A stretch of DNA of 41,422 nt from Coleofasciculus sp. FACHB-1120 (lineage in GTDB: Bacteria > Cyanobacteriota > Cyanobacteriia > Cyanobacteriales > FACHB-T130): assembly GCF_014698845.1 (NCBI RefSeq), contig NZ_JACJTV010000042.1:1-41422 (forward strand), in the 5' to 3' direction. Under the pieces are notes generated by a model. That model saw only the letters and a program-made list of their open reading frames with translations. It ran no database searches and was not told the DNA's origin. Each line of letters opens with the position of its first letter. Position 1 is the first letter of the stretch. Positions 8,191 to 16,773 of the stretch are shown here, piece after piece. The position numbers and the translations under genes were made by a program.

Positions 8191-9381
8191 ATGAAGCTAA
8201 GCTTCTGCATGATTGTTAAAAACGAGGAAGCGCACTTACCACAATGCTTGAATAGTGTCAAGAACGTGGTAGATGAAATGGTGGTGCTGGATACCGGCTC
8301 CACGGACAAAACTGTTGAAATAGCCAGAGAATTTGGGGCGAAGGTTTATCACTTTGAATGGTGCAATGACTTCTCAGCAGCGCGGAATGAGTCGCTGAAA
8401 TACGTTCAAGGAGATTGGGTGCTGGTGCTGGATGCGGATGAGGTGCTGAAACCAGAAATTGTGCCGCAGATGAAGCAAGCAATGATGAGCGATCGCAACC
8501 TCGTCATCAACTTAATTCGGCAAGAAGTCGGAGCATCCCAATCGCCCTATTCTCTAGTTTCTCGTCTATTTCGCAATCACCCAGACGTGCGCTTTTCTCG
8601 TCCTTACCATTCCCTAGTGGATGATAGCGTTGCCGAATTGTTGCCGCGAGAACCCCAGTGGCAGATCGTTTCTCTATCGGATGTCGCAATTTTGCACTAT
8701 GGCTATCAACCGGGAGCGATCGCATCTTTAAACAAATTCGCTAGGGCGCAGGCGACGATGGAAGGCTATTTGGCAAGCCATCCCAACGATCCCTATGATT
8801 GTTGTAAATTGGGGGCGCTTTATGTAGAAACAGGTGAAGTTGCTAAGGGAATCGAACTCTTAGAGCGCGGTTTAAAATCAACAGAGATGGATGCTTCTGT
8901 TTTATACGAGTTGCACTACCATCTCGGCAATGCTCATACTCGTCTAAATAATCTTCCACAAGCGGCGACACACTATCAAGTCGCCATTCAACAGCCAATT
9001 CTACCTAAACTTAAACTGGGCGCTTATAACAATTTAGGCAACTTGTTGATGGCATCTGGGGATTTCACCAAGGCTCAAAAAGCTTATGAAACGACCTTGC
9101 AGATTGACCCTAGTTTCGCAGTCGGAAAGTACAATCTAGGCATGGCATTAAAAGCAATGGGGCGTTTGCCGGACGCGATCGCTGCTTACCGCCAAGCGAT
9201 TCAACGAAACCCAGACTATGCAGAAGCGTATCAAAATCTGGGAGTTGCCCTTTTGAAAATGGGTAAGGTCGTAGAAAGTTTAGAAGCATTTGGGAAAGCG
9301 ATCGCGCTTCACGAGCAACACAACCCAGAGGAAGCCGCTAGACTCCGCCAAGGATTGCAAGAAATCGGGTTTCAAGTTTAA
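8191..9381 (+). CDS. GT2 glycosyltransferase with C-terminal TPR repeats
   Basis: The N-terminal half (about 1-180) is a GT-A fold family 2 glycosyltransferase. It has the nucleotide-binding start MKLSFCMIVKNEE, the DTGSTD loop at 34-39 and the metal-binding DADE at 81-84. The C-terminal half (about 190-390) is a run of tetratricopeptide repeats, clear in AYNNLGNLLMASGDFTKAQ, GKYNLGMALKAMGRLPDAI and AYQNLGVALLKMGKVVESL. This fusion is common in cyanobacteria; the TPRs probably hold a partner or acceptor protein. It stands alone, ending 8 bases before the convergent cyclase gene stops. The acceptor is unknown. Confidence 0.88.
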   Translation: MKLSFCMIVKNEEAHLPQCLNSVKNVVDEMVVLDTGSTDKTVEIAREFGAKVYHFEWCNDFSAARNESLKYVQGDWVLVLDADEVLKPEIVPQMKQAMMSDRNLVINLIRQEVGASQSPYSLVSRLFRNHPDVRFSRPYHSLVDDSVAELLPREPQWQIVSLSDVAILHYGYQPGAIASLNKFARAQATMEGYLASHPNDPYDCCKLGALYVETGEVAKGIELLERGLKSTEMDASVLYELHYHLGNAHTRLNNLPQAATHYQVAIQQPILPKLKLGAYNNLGNLLMASGDFTKAQKAYETTLQIDPSFAVGKYNLGMALKAMGRLPDAIAAYRQAIQRNPDYAEAYQNLGVALLKMGKVVESLEAFGKAIALHEQHNPEEAARLRQGLQEIGFQV

Positions 9382-9389
9382 TCTCATCT

Positions 9390-11042
9390 CTAACCCGACT
9401 GAATACCATCGTCGATAACGCTCTGCCTGCGAGTCTGATAAACCCGTATCGGTCGGTCAATGCCTTTGAAACGGTACTCTCCCATCGGAGACAAATCTTT
9501 CGGGTCCCTTAGCAAAGAATGGGTAGCTTCACTCACGACACATTCACCAGGGGGACAAATTCCTTCCATCCGAGAGGCAAGATTAATCGTAGCGCCTAAG
9601 ACGGTATAGTCTACCCTCTGAGAACTGCCCACGTCCCCGACCACCGCTTTACCGCTGTTAATCGCTATCCGCAATTGCAGCGGTTGTTGGAAGAACTTTC
9701 GATCGTTCAGCCGTTCCAGGCGCTCTAGCATTCCCCAAGCGGCAGCAAAAGCCCGTTCAGCATGATCCGGCTGGGGTTCTGGAGCGCCAAAAAATGCCAT
9801 AATGCAATCCCCAATAAATTTATCGAGCGTTCCTCTGGCGGCAAAAACTTCTTTGAGCATTTCCTCAAAGAAACTATTGAGCAAATTAGCAATTTCAGTC
9901 GGAGTTAAGCGTTCCGAAAGCGCAGTAAAGCCAACAATATCGGCAAATAGAATACTAATTTCGCCTTCTGTGGGGGTAAGACGGCCCCCTTCTAATCCTC
10001 CTACATTCATAATGTGCTGCACCACTGAAGGAGAGTGATAGCGTTCTAATCGGTGTCGAATGCTGGCTTCGCTTCTGAGTTTCTCTGCTAACAGCCAACG
10101 TTGCACCGCCGACGCCACCAGATTCGCTAAAGCTGAAAAAAAGCTCAAGTCTTCATCGCCTCCTTTATTCCAATGGGTAAAAGAAAGATGAGCATCGGCA
10201 TAAAGAACGCCGACTACCTGATTTTCATCCCACAGAGGAACCGCTAGAGCGCTGCGAATGCCTTTCGCTAAAATACTATGCTCGCCTTCAAACCGTTCAT
10301 CCATCTGGGCATCAGCCGTTTTAATTGCGACTTTATCCGTAAAGACTTTTTGACAAATGGTGCGGCTAATCCAACTGCCATCTGCGGCTAGATTTTCCTG
10401 TTGCGAAACATCTCTCGCGGCTGCTTGAAGTAATTCTAGTTGCCCCGAACAATCGACATCAATCAACAATGCCAACCGATCGATACTAATGAGATCGCGG
10501 AAAACAATTTCTTGTATCTGATGGAAAATTGCTTCGATCGATTCAGCAGAATTCAGACATCTGGCGATATCAACCAAGTCTTTCAGACGAGCGATCGCTT
10601 TGTGAGGGTTAGCCGTATTGCTACCCGCATCATCAGCTTGTATCCATTGCTGTTGCAGTTCTTTGGCATTGCGAAGAATCGTCACTTCTTCGGAAATCGG
10701 ATCTGCATTGATGGGATTGAGTTGAGTCTTTTGTTGAGGAGAACTGGCTAAAAGGACATGCATAAAAACATGACCCATCTGAATAACATCGCCATGATTG
10801 AGTGTTTGGGGCGCTGCTAGCAGACGGTCATTTAACCGCGTTCCGTTTGTGCTATGCATATCTTCGACCACCCACACGCCAGCCGGTGTATTTAACAACC
10901 GGGCATGATAGCGGGAAATTTCAAAATAAGGCAAGTACAGATCGCATTCTGGCAAGCGACCAATGACAAATTCCTCTTTATCCACCGTGACGGTGCTTTC
11001 GGCATTTTCCTCAACTTGTAGGCGCAGCTTGAGTTCAGCCAT
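9390..11042 (-). CDS. FHA-GAF-adenylate cyclase (class III), paralog A
   Basis: A soluble three-domain signalling enzyme of 550 aa. The FHA domain (about 1-100) has GRLPECDL at 28-35, SRYH at 43-46 and the loop STNGTRLND at 64-72; it should bind phosphothreonine peptides. A GAF domain spans about 155-320. The class III cyclase domain (about 350-535) has metal Asp368 (LFADIVGFT) and Asp412 (IGDCIMAFF), purine-selecting Lys408 and Thr480, and transition-state Asn487 and Arg491. The Lys/Thr pair is the adenylate-cyclase pattern of cyanobacteria. I set the start at 11042 because AAGGAGG lies 8 bases upstream and the paralog also begins MAEL; an upstream in-frame codon at 11102 is unlikely. It follows paralog B on the same strand. 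Confidence 0.92.
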   Translation of the reverse strand: MAELKLRLQVEENAESTVTVDKEEFVIGRLPECDLYLPYFEISRYHARLLNTPAGVWVVEDMHSTNGTRLNDRLLAAPQTLNHGDVIQMGHVFMHVLLASSPQQKTQLNPINADPISEEVTILRNAKELQQQWIQADDAGSNTANPHKAIARLKDLVDIARCLNSAESIEAIFHQIQEIVFRDLISIDRLALLIDVDCSGQLELLQAAARDVSQQENLAADGSWISRTICQKVFTDKVAIKTADAQMDERFEGEHSILAKGIRSALAVPLWDENQVVGVLYADAHLSFTHWNKGGDEDLSFFSALANLVASAVQRWLLAEKLRSEASIRHRLERYHSPSVVQHIMNVGGLEGGRLTPTEGEISILFADIVGFTALSERLTPTEIANLLNSFFEEMLKEVFAARGTLDKFIGDCIMAFFGAPEPQPDHAERAFAAAWGMLERLERLNDRKFFQQPLQLRIAINSGKAVVGDVGSSQRVDYTVLGATINLASRMEGICPPGECVVSEATHSLLRDPKDLSPMGEYRFKGIDRPIRVYQTRRQSVIDDGIQSG

Positions 11043-11456
11043 GACTTCAAACCTCCTTGAACCAAGGCGAACAAGGCTTGCTAAAACTCCTGGACAAAGC
11101 AATAGTCAAAAACAGCACCCACAAAGCAAGCGTTTTCCCGGCAATTACTGCCACCATCTTAACTCTGACGAAATCCTTCGGCAGATGATAAGCTGTGTTG
11201 CGATAGGTTGCAATGACTGGGAAATCGCAAGCGAATCCTTTTCGGTTAACGTTCTCCCCAATCTCTTGCCACCTTTCCCGAACCCGTCTCGACCAGGGGA
11301 AGGTGAGGAATAAATTTTTCGGGCTGGTAGGGCGCAGCGATAAACTCCTCCATGTCAACGTCCATGTCATCGTCGGCAAGGGCTTTGGGTTTGGCGGAAC
11401 CGAAAAGTCAAAATCCACCCTCTCGCTCCCTCAAAACCTAGAGGAAAACCAGCACT
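11043..11456. other. Gap between the cyclase paralogs, with a possible relic ORF
   Basis: A 414-bp stretch separates two tandem minus-strand cyclase genes. The proximal end carries the ribosome binding site of paralog A. On the minus strand a short open frame around 11240-11400 contains ADDDMDVDMEEFIAAPYQP and ends WGER-stop. It reads like protein but has no clear start or ribosome binding site, so it may be a relic coding fragment. Longer frames on both strands here have unconvincing composition. No strong promoter or terminator was seen. Confidence 0.4.
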
Positions 11457-13094
11457 TTAATGCCGCTTGGTTTGATAAACGATTACAGGTCGGTCAATCC
11501 CTTTGAAATGGTGTTCTCCTGTCGCCTGCAAGCCTTGGGAGCGCCTCAGCAAAGAATAAGTGGCTTCACTGACGACACATTCCCCAGGGGGGCAGATTCC
11601 TTCCATGCGAGAGGCTAGATTAATCGTTGCTCCCAAAGCGGTATAGTCTACTCTTTGAGAGCTACCAACATCTCCAATCACGGCTCTGCCGCTGTTGATG
11701 GCAACCCGAATTTGTAGCGGTTCGCGCCAGAATCGATCGGCATTTAATTTCTCTAGACGACTCAGCATTCCTTTGGCGGCGGCGAAAGCTCGGTCGGCAT
11801 GATCCGGTTGAGGTTCCGGAGCGCCAAAAAATGCCATGATGCAATCTCCAATATACTTGTCTAACGTTCCTCCGGCGGCAAAAACCTCCTGTAGCATTTC
11901 TTCAAAGAAATTATTGAGCAATTTGGCAATTTCTGTAGGACTCAACCGTTCTGAAAGGGCGGTAAAGCCAACAATATCGGCAAAGAGGATGCTGATATCA
12001 ACCTCGGCAGGTGTGAGACGACCATCTTCTAATGCCCCTAGGGTCATAATGTGCTGTACAACGGCAGGGGAGTGATAGCGCTCTAGTCGAGTCCGAATGG
12101 TTTCTTCGTTTCTCAGCTTCCGCGTTAACAGCCACCGTTGGACTGCGGATGCGACCAGATTCGCTAAAGCCGAAAAAAAGCTGAGGTCTTCCTCGCCTCC
12201 CTTCATCCAATGGCTAGAGGAAAGATGAGCATCGGCATAAAGAACACCGACTACTTTATTTTCATCCCAAAGCGGGACAGCGATCGCGCTCTTGATCCCC
12301 TTGACTAAAATGCTCTGTTGCCCCTCGAACCGTTTATCCATCTGGGCATCAGCAGTTTGAATTGCCACTTTCTCGGCAAATACCTTTTGACAAATGGTGC
12401 GGCTAATCCAAGTGCCATTTGCTGTTAGATTCTGTTGTTCCAACATATCTCTAGCAGCGGCATTCAGCAATTCCAGTTTGCCGGAATTCTCTACATCGAT
12501 TAACAATGCCAAGCGCTCAATGCTTTGAAGTTCGCGGAAAACGACTTCCTGCACTTGGTAGAAAATTGCTTCGATCGATTCCGCTGCACTCAAATTCTTG
12601 GCGATATTCACCAAATCTTTGAGACGAGCGATCGCTTTTTCCTTATTGCTAACTACGTCTAGCGTCCCTTCAGCTTGTATCCATTGCTGTTGCAGCTCTT
12701 GAACATTGCGAAGGATGGTGGTTCCTTGCGCTACGGGTTCCACCAGATGTGTTAGATAGGGTTGAGCCGGATTGCTCACTTGTTGGGGTTGAGCCGGATC
12801 GCTCAAAAGAATACTCAGGCTAATATCCCCCAGCAAAAGAATATCGCCGTGATTGACCTGTTGAGGCGAGGTGACAGGGCATTCATTCAATCGCGTTCCG
12901 TTTTTGCTGTCCATGTCCTCAATTGTCCACGCCCCGGAAGGCGTTTTCAAAAAGCGGGCATGGCACCGGGAAATTCCCTCGAAAGGCAAATGCAAGTGGC
13001 ATTCGGGCAAACGACCAATCGTAAATTCATCCCGATTCACCGTAACCGTTCTTTCTGTCTCTCCCTCTCTTAGACGCAGATTGAGTTCAGCCAT
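11457..13094 (-). CDS. FHA-GAF-adenylate cyclase (class III), paralog B
   Basis: A 545-aa paralog with the same order of domains as the gene downstream. The FHA domain has GRLPECHL, SRCH and the loop SKNGTRLNE (about 27-71). A GAF domain lies at about 150-318, and the cyclase domain has metal Asp373 and Asp417, Lys413, Thr485, Asn492 and Arg496. All catalytic positions are kept, so it should be active. I put the start at ATG 13094, with AGGAG close upstream; the alternative 14 codons further up adds a non-conserved leader. The linker between FHA and GAF (about 100-150) differs most from paralog A, including a repeated PAQPQQVSNPAQP stretch. It is divergent from the SH3-tailed kinase gene. Confidence 0.92.
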   Translation of the reverse strand: MAELNLRLREGETERTVTVNRDEFTIGRLPECHLHLPFEGISRCHARFLKTPSGAWTIEDMDSKNGTRLNECPVTSPQQVNHGDILLLGDISLSILLSDPAQPQQVSNPAQPYLTHLVEPVAQGTTILRNVQELQQQWIQAEGTLDVVSNKEKAIARLKDLVNIAKNLSAAESIEAIFYQVQEVVFRELQSIERLALLIDVENSGKLELLNAAARDMLEQQNLTANGTWISRTICQKVFAEKVAIQTADAQMDKRFEGQQSILVKGIKSAIAVPLWDENKVVGVLYADAHLSSSHWMKGGEEDLSFFSALANLVASAVQRWLLTRKLRNEETIRTRLERYHSPAVVQHIMTLGALEDGRLTPAEVDISILFADIVGFTALSERLSPTEIAKLLNNFFEEMLQEVFAAGGTLDKYIGDCIMAFFGAPEPQPDHADRAFAAAKGMLSRLEKLNADRFWREPLQIRVAINSGRAVIGDVGSSQRVDYTALGATINLASRMEGICPPGECVVSEATYSLLRRSQGLQATGEHHFKGIDRPVIVYQTKRH

Positions 13095-13661
13095 GACTCC
13101 TATCCCTTTTTGAAGCAAAGCGAACAAGGCGTGCAAAAACTCAGCAGAGCAAGGGGCTTTTGATTACTTTCCCTCACTACCCCTCAAGGTTATGGCATTT
13201 TCAAAGGCATTGATGCAACCTTACCTAAGACCCAAGCTAAACCCTGAGGGCAGCTTAAGCGGGCAAATCATTTGAGTTTTCGCATTCATGCCTTTGCGCC
13301 CTTCAGACTTATCTGCTGAAAATGGGGGGTCATACCCCTCATTCCTTGAACAACAGTATCATAGTATTCGCTGGTTCCCGATGTCGGGTCGAGGTTGAAG
13401 CGAAACGACCGTCGAAACATTGACAGGTGGGTACCACAGAAGAACACGCGAAGGTGCGGTTTTCACGCGCAGTCAATCAAGAGTGCGGAGGGTGAGAGGG
13501 ATTCCCTGAGAAAGGTGTAGCCCTTTCATCCTGGTGAGGCAACAGATGTACATCCGCCTTTGATCCGTACATATCTGATGAAACATCCGGAAAACACGGC
13601 TTCCTTTTTGGAAAAACTCAATTATGTTAAACGGTTTACCTCAGCTCAGGGCAGTGACACC
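13095..13661. other. Long divergent intergenic region with a hairpin-rich stretch
   Basis: 567 bp lie between the cyclase B start (-) and the chosen kinase start (+). No gene is supported. Small hairpins occur near 13325-13340 (GGGG...CCCC). From about 13375 the sequence turns into a G-rich, hairpin-rich tract described separately. The stretch 13560-13661 is open in the kinase frame from a TTG but looks non-conserved. Confidence 0.5.
13375..13560 (+). ncRNA. Structured noncoding element, possibly a group II intron 5' fragment
   Basis: This tract has several nested stems: CCCGA/TCGGG, GGTCG/CGACC, ATTGAC pairing with GTCAAT around an inner GTGG-GTA-CCAC hairpin, and GAAAGG/CCTTTC around TGTAGC near its end. 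Words such as GAAACATTGACAGG followed by TGGGTACCACAG remind me of domain I of cyanobacterial group II introns. No domain V or reverse transcriptase follows, so it would be a truncated relic. Alternatively it is a structured 5' leader of the kinase gene. The structure is seen; the identity is a guess. Confidence 0.3.
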
Positions 13662-15185
13662 ATGATAGGCATATTACTAGACCAGCGCTACCAGGTGATC
13701 CAGGCGCTAGGCCAAGGTGGATTTGGTCATACTTACATTGCCCAAGACACGCGCCGACCTGGGAACCCTAGCTGCGTTGTTAAACACCTCAAACCCGCTA
13801 CTAGCAATCCCGAATTTTTACAAACAGCGAGACGCCTGTTTAATAGCGAAGCTGAAACTCTAGAAAAGTTGGGGAACCACGACCAAATTCCCCGGCTGTT
13901 AGCTTACTTTGAGGAGCAGGAAGAGTTCTACTTAGTGCAGGAATTTATCGACGGACATCCTCTGAGTGTGGAACTACCACCAGGTCAGCAGTGGAGCGAA
14001 AGTCAGGTGATTCAACTGCTGTCTGAAGTCTTATCCATTTTGGAATTTGTACACGAGAATGGGGTGATTCATCGGGATCTCAAACCGGATAATTTAATTC
14101 GCCGTTCTTCCGATAAGAAGTTAGTTTTGGTGGATTTTGGTGCCGTCAAACAGGTACAGATGCAATCCGTCATTGCTCAAGAAGGGATGAATGAAACGGT
14201 TGCGATTGGCACCCCAGGCTATATGCCTAGCGAACAGGGACAAGGCAGACCCCGCCCCAGTAGCGATCTTTACGCCCTCGGTATGATTGGTATCCAAGCC
14301 TTGACCGGGATGAATCCCAGGCAACTAGCAGAAGATCCTGACAGCGGGGAGATTCTCTGGCGGCACTTGGCTCAAGTGAGCGATGGGTTAGCCGCTGTCC
14401 TGAGCCAGATGGTACGCCACTACTTCAAATTCCGCTACCAGTCAGCAACCGAGGCATTGCGATCGCTTGCTTCCCTAACCAATCCGAATTCCCCGGCAGC
14501 GATCGCCGCAGTCTTGGGACAGAAGGTGCGCGGTTACTGGAAAGACGGTTCTGTGTCGGCAAATAAGGCACTGCGCTCGCTTCAAGAACGCACCAATCCC
14601 CACGTCTCGCCCAATAACGCCCCTGCTCCTATTTCCACCCCGGCGATCGCGCCCCCTACGGACAATACCGTAACCATTGCTACAGGCAATTCATCGGAAA
14701 AGACAGTGGATTCTCCGGCTAGCGTCGTAGATGAAGCAACGCCTCCAACCGCACCCGCCACGCAGAACACGGTGACAATTGCTCCTGGAAATCCCGCCCC
14801 AGCTCCGATTAGTTCGTCGTCCAGCCTGGATTCTGGACTTAAATCTCCTAACAAATTGCCGCTGTTAATTGGAGCAAGCACTGCTATCTTTGTCATTGCA
14901 ATTGGGGTAATTTTTGCAAGTCGTCAAGTCCCGTCCTCTCCTGAAACGGCTAAAAATCAAATTACTGCGCCAGCTAAAAATGAAGTGAAAAACACTTGTG
15001 TTGTTGTTCTTAGTTCATCCAATGTCCGCTCTTTGGATGGACGAAAGAAAACAGGGGATGTTGTGAAAGCAGGAACCAAAGTCTCTGTGACTGGAAAAGA
15101 AGAAAGTGGCTGGATAGAAATTAACTCTCCAGTCTCCGGTTGGATTTGGAAGGGTCGGACAAAAAATACCTGTCCTTCTAAATAG
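13662..15185 (+). CDS. Ser/Thr protein kinase with a membrane segment and SH3-like C-terminus
   Basis: A Hanks-type kinase of 507 aa. The kinase domain (about 9-275) has a complete glycine loop (LGQGGFGHTY), Lys41 in VVKHLKP, the catalytic HRDLKPDN starting at 137 and DFG at 158-160. Two similar tails follow it, YQSATEALRSL-x5-TNP and VSANKALRSL-x5-TNP, an internal duplication. A Pro/Thr-rich linker, one transmembrane helix (about 404-424, LPLLIGASTAIFVIAIGVIF) and an extracytoplasmic SH3-like domain (NVRSLDG, VVKAGTKVSV, GWIEI, GWIWKGR) close the protein. I chose ATG 13662 because MIGILLDQRYQV matches the usual start of this kinase group; a TTG at 13560 and an ATG at 13578 are alternatives. 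It is divergent from cyclase B. Confidence 0.88.
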   Translation: MIGILLDQRYQVIQALGQGGFGHTYIAQDTRRPGNPSCVVKHLKPATSNPEFLQTARRLFNSEAETLEKLGNHDQIPRLLAYFEEQEEFYLVQEFIDGHPLSVELPPGQQWSESQVIQLLSEVLSILEFVHENGVIHRDLKPDNLIRRSSDKKLVLVDFGAVKQVQMQSVIAQEGMNETVAIGTPGYMPSEQGQGRPRPSSDLYALGMIGIQALTGMNPRQLAEDPDSGEILWRHLAQVSDGLAAVLSQMVRHYFKFRYQSATEALRSLASLTNPNSPAAIAAVLGQKVRGYWKDGSVSANKALRSLQERTNPHVSPNNAPAPISTPAIAPPTDNTVTIATGNSSEKTVDSPASVVDEATPPTAPATQNTVTIAPGNPAPAPISSSSSLDSGLKSPNKLPLLIGASTAIFVIAIGVIFASRQVPSSPETAKNQITAPAKNEVKNTCVVVLSSSNVRSLDGRKKTGDVVKAGTKVSVTGKEESGWIEINSPVSGWIWKGRTKNTCPSK

Positions 15186-15232
15186 GAAAGTTTCTGACTA
15201 CAAGACAGTTAATTGTCAGGAGCTTTTTCTAT

Positions 15233-16096
15233 TCAGACTGGCGGCAATTCTAGGGGAATCGCACCTAATAAACCCGTGCGAAAATCATTTAATAGCTGTC
15301 GTGCTGTGCGCTCTACATCGCCTTTATGACGTTCATCTGCCACAGCTTGTAGATATTCGTCGCCTGCGAAGGAACTCGGCTCGACTCCGTAGCGAGATTG
15401 TAAAGACTTCAATAGAAATAAATCGGCATCGGGGGCGTTGAGAGTTTTGAGCAAATCGACTAACGCAGATGCCACTCGTTGATTGTCGTAAGACGCCTCA
15501 CCAATATCATCACAAATCGCCAACTTGAAGGCAGCAGGCTGATTTTCTAATTTGGAAGGCAAAACGCCAGGGGCATCTAAAAGTTCAATCTCATCGGAAA
15601 TGCGTATCCAGCGCAGCTGGCGCGTTACACCCGCACGACGGGCGCTTTCTACCACCCGCTTTCCTAATAAACGATTAATGAGCGCCGATTTGCCCACATT
15701 GGGAAACCCAATCGCAACGGCACGGACTGGACGAGGAAGCATCCCGCGATCGCTTCTTCGTTGATTCATCTCTACACCCGCTGCCTGCGCCGCCTGTGCC
15801 ACTGCTGCCACACCCTTCCCATGCTGGGCATCTGTGAAGTATGGCGTTTCTCCCCGCTCCCTAAACCACTCAGTCCAGAGTTGCCGGACTGCGGGAGAAA
15901 TCATATCCGTGCGGTTGAGTACCAATACCTTTGCCTTGCCGCCTATCCACTCTGGCACGCGGGGATGGTGCGTAGAGATGGGAATTCGGGCGTCTCGCAC
16001 TTCCAATACCACATCCACACGCTTGAGCTGTTCTTTAAGCGCTTTCTCAGCCTTGGCAATGTGTCCGGGATACCACTGAATTGAAGGAGTCGTCAT
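15233..16096 (-). CDS. ylqF: Ribosome biogenesis GTPase YlqF/RbgA
   Basis: A circularly permuted GTPase needed for late assembly of the 50S subunit. The permuted order is visible: NRTD (G4) at 61-64 comes before the P-loop GFPNVGKS at 130-137 and DAPG (G3) at 174-177. The start MTTPSIQWYPGHIAKAEKAL is the family signature, and 287 aa is the usual length. It converges with the SH3-tailed kinase gene (47-bp gap). It lies downstream of the uspA-like gene, across a heptad-repeat hairpin that may separate their transcripts. Confidence 0.95.
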   Translation of the reverse strand: MTTPSIQWYPGHIAKAEKALKEQLKRVDVVLEVRDARIPISTHHPRVPEWIGGKAKVLVLNRTDMISPAVRQLWTEWFRERGETPYFTDAQHGKGVAAVAQAAQAAGVEMNQRRSDRGMLPRPVRAVAIGFPNVGKSALINRLLGKRVVESARRAGVTRQLRWIRISDEIELLDAPGVLPSKLENQPAAFKLAICDDIGEASYDNQRVASALVDLLKTLNAPDADLFLLKSLQSRYGVEPSSFAGDEYLQAVADERHKGDVERTARQLLNDFRTGLLGAIPLELPPV

Positions 16097-16097
16097 C

Positions 16098-16167
16098 AGA
16101 TTTTAGATTTTAGATTTTAGATTTTAGATTTTAGATTGAATCTAAAATCCAAAATCCAAAATCTAAA
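16098..16167. repeat. TTTTAGA heptad tandem repeat forming an inverted repeat
   Basis: Five to six copies of TTTTAGA (16098-16137) are followed, after a few bases, by complementary copies (TCTAAAATCC, AAAATCC; 16140-16167). The two blocks can fold into one long AT-rich hairpin. It fills the gap between the uspA-like gene and ylqF, where it could weaken read-through. It is an inverted short-heptad element with no CRISPR-type spacers. Confidence 0.8.
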
Positions 16168-16173
16168 CTTTGA

Positions 16174-16596
16174 CTAAGGAACAATCAACACCGGACAAGG
16201 CGATAAATTAATCACCCGGTTTGTGACGCTGTCAGTCATGCCTTCTTCAGTCAAACCCAGTCCTCGACAGCCCATCACAATTAAATCAGCGTCAATTTCG
16301 TCAGCAACATCGCAGATGGTAAAAGCTGGTTTGCCTTGACGCTCAATCGTTTGAGACTGGATGCCTTGATCGGCAAATAAATTTTGAGCTGTTTTGAGCA
16401 GTTCGGCGACTGCTTCTGGCGATGTCATTGCAGCATCTGAATTTAGCGGCGACACCTCTGGCTCTGGGCTGGTTTCTTCTACCACCGAAAGCAAAATTAA
16501 TTTACTACCATACTTTTGCACAACATTCACAACGACATCAGCCGCTTCGCGCGCTTCTCGACTTTGATCGACAGGAAACAGAACAGTCTTGAACAT
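16174..16596 (-). CDS. Universal stress protein (UspA family)
   Basis: A single Usp domain of 140 aa starting MFKTVLFPVDQSREA. The ATG at 16596 has AGGAG 8 bases upstream, which decides it over an in-frame start 8 codons earlier. The C-terminal nucleotide-binding motif is present as GCRGLGLTEEGMTDSVTNRV, but the Gly of the usual G-S/T-x pair is Asp (DSV). ATP binding may therefore be altered. The last residues CPVLIVP are typical. Family members act in stress adaptation by poorly known routes. Confidence 0.9.
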   Translation of the reverse strand: MFKTVLFPVDQSREAREAADVVVNVVQKYGSKLILLSVVEETSPEPEVSPLNSDAAMTSPEAVAELLKTAQNLFADQGIQSQTIERQGKPAFTICDVADEIDADLIVMGCRGLGLTEEGMTDSVTNRVINLSPCPVLIVP

Positions 16597-16773
16597 GGCA
16601 CGCTCCTGTAGAAACCCCAACTCTTGTAAAATGTGGACGGCTAGAGAGCTAGAAATAACCTTACCCCTGCATTTGGTTTGGTCTATCTAGCTTTTGAGGG
16701 AAAAGGGCAAACGACCAGTGACACGCGGTTGCTAGTGAAGAGTATAAAAAGACGCAATTAGGAGGTTTACGCT

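Noticed and set aside
11047-11418. 123-codon minus-strand frame between the cyclases
   Set aside because: The composition is odd (Trp/Arg/Ser-rich), it runs through the Shine-Dalgarno of cyclase A, and no domain is recognisable. Another frame there reads more like protein and is reported as a possible relic.
16098-16167. Regular TTTTAGA repeats as CRISPR or a binding-site array
   Set aside because: There are no spacers. The block is followed by its own complement, which points to a hairpin-forming heptad element.
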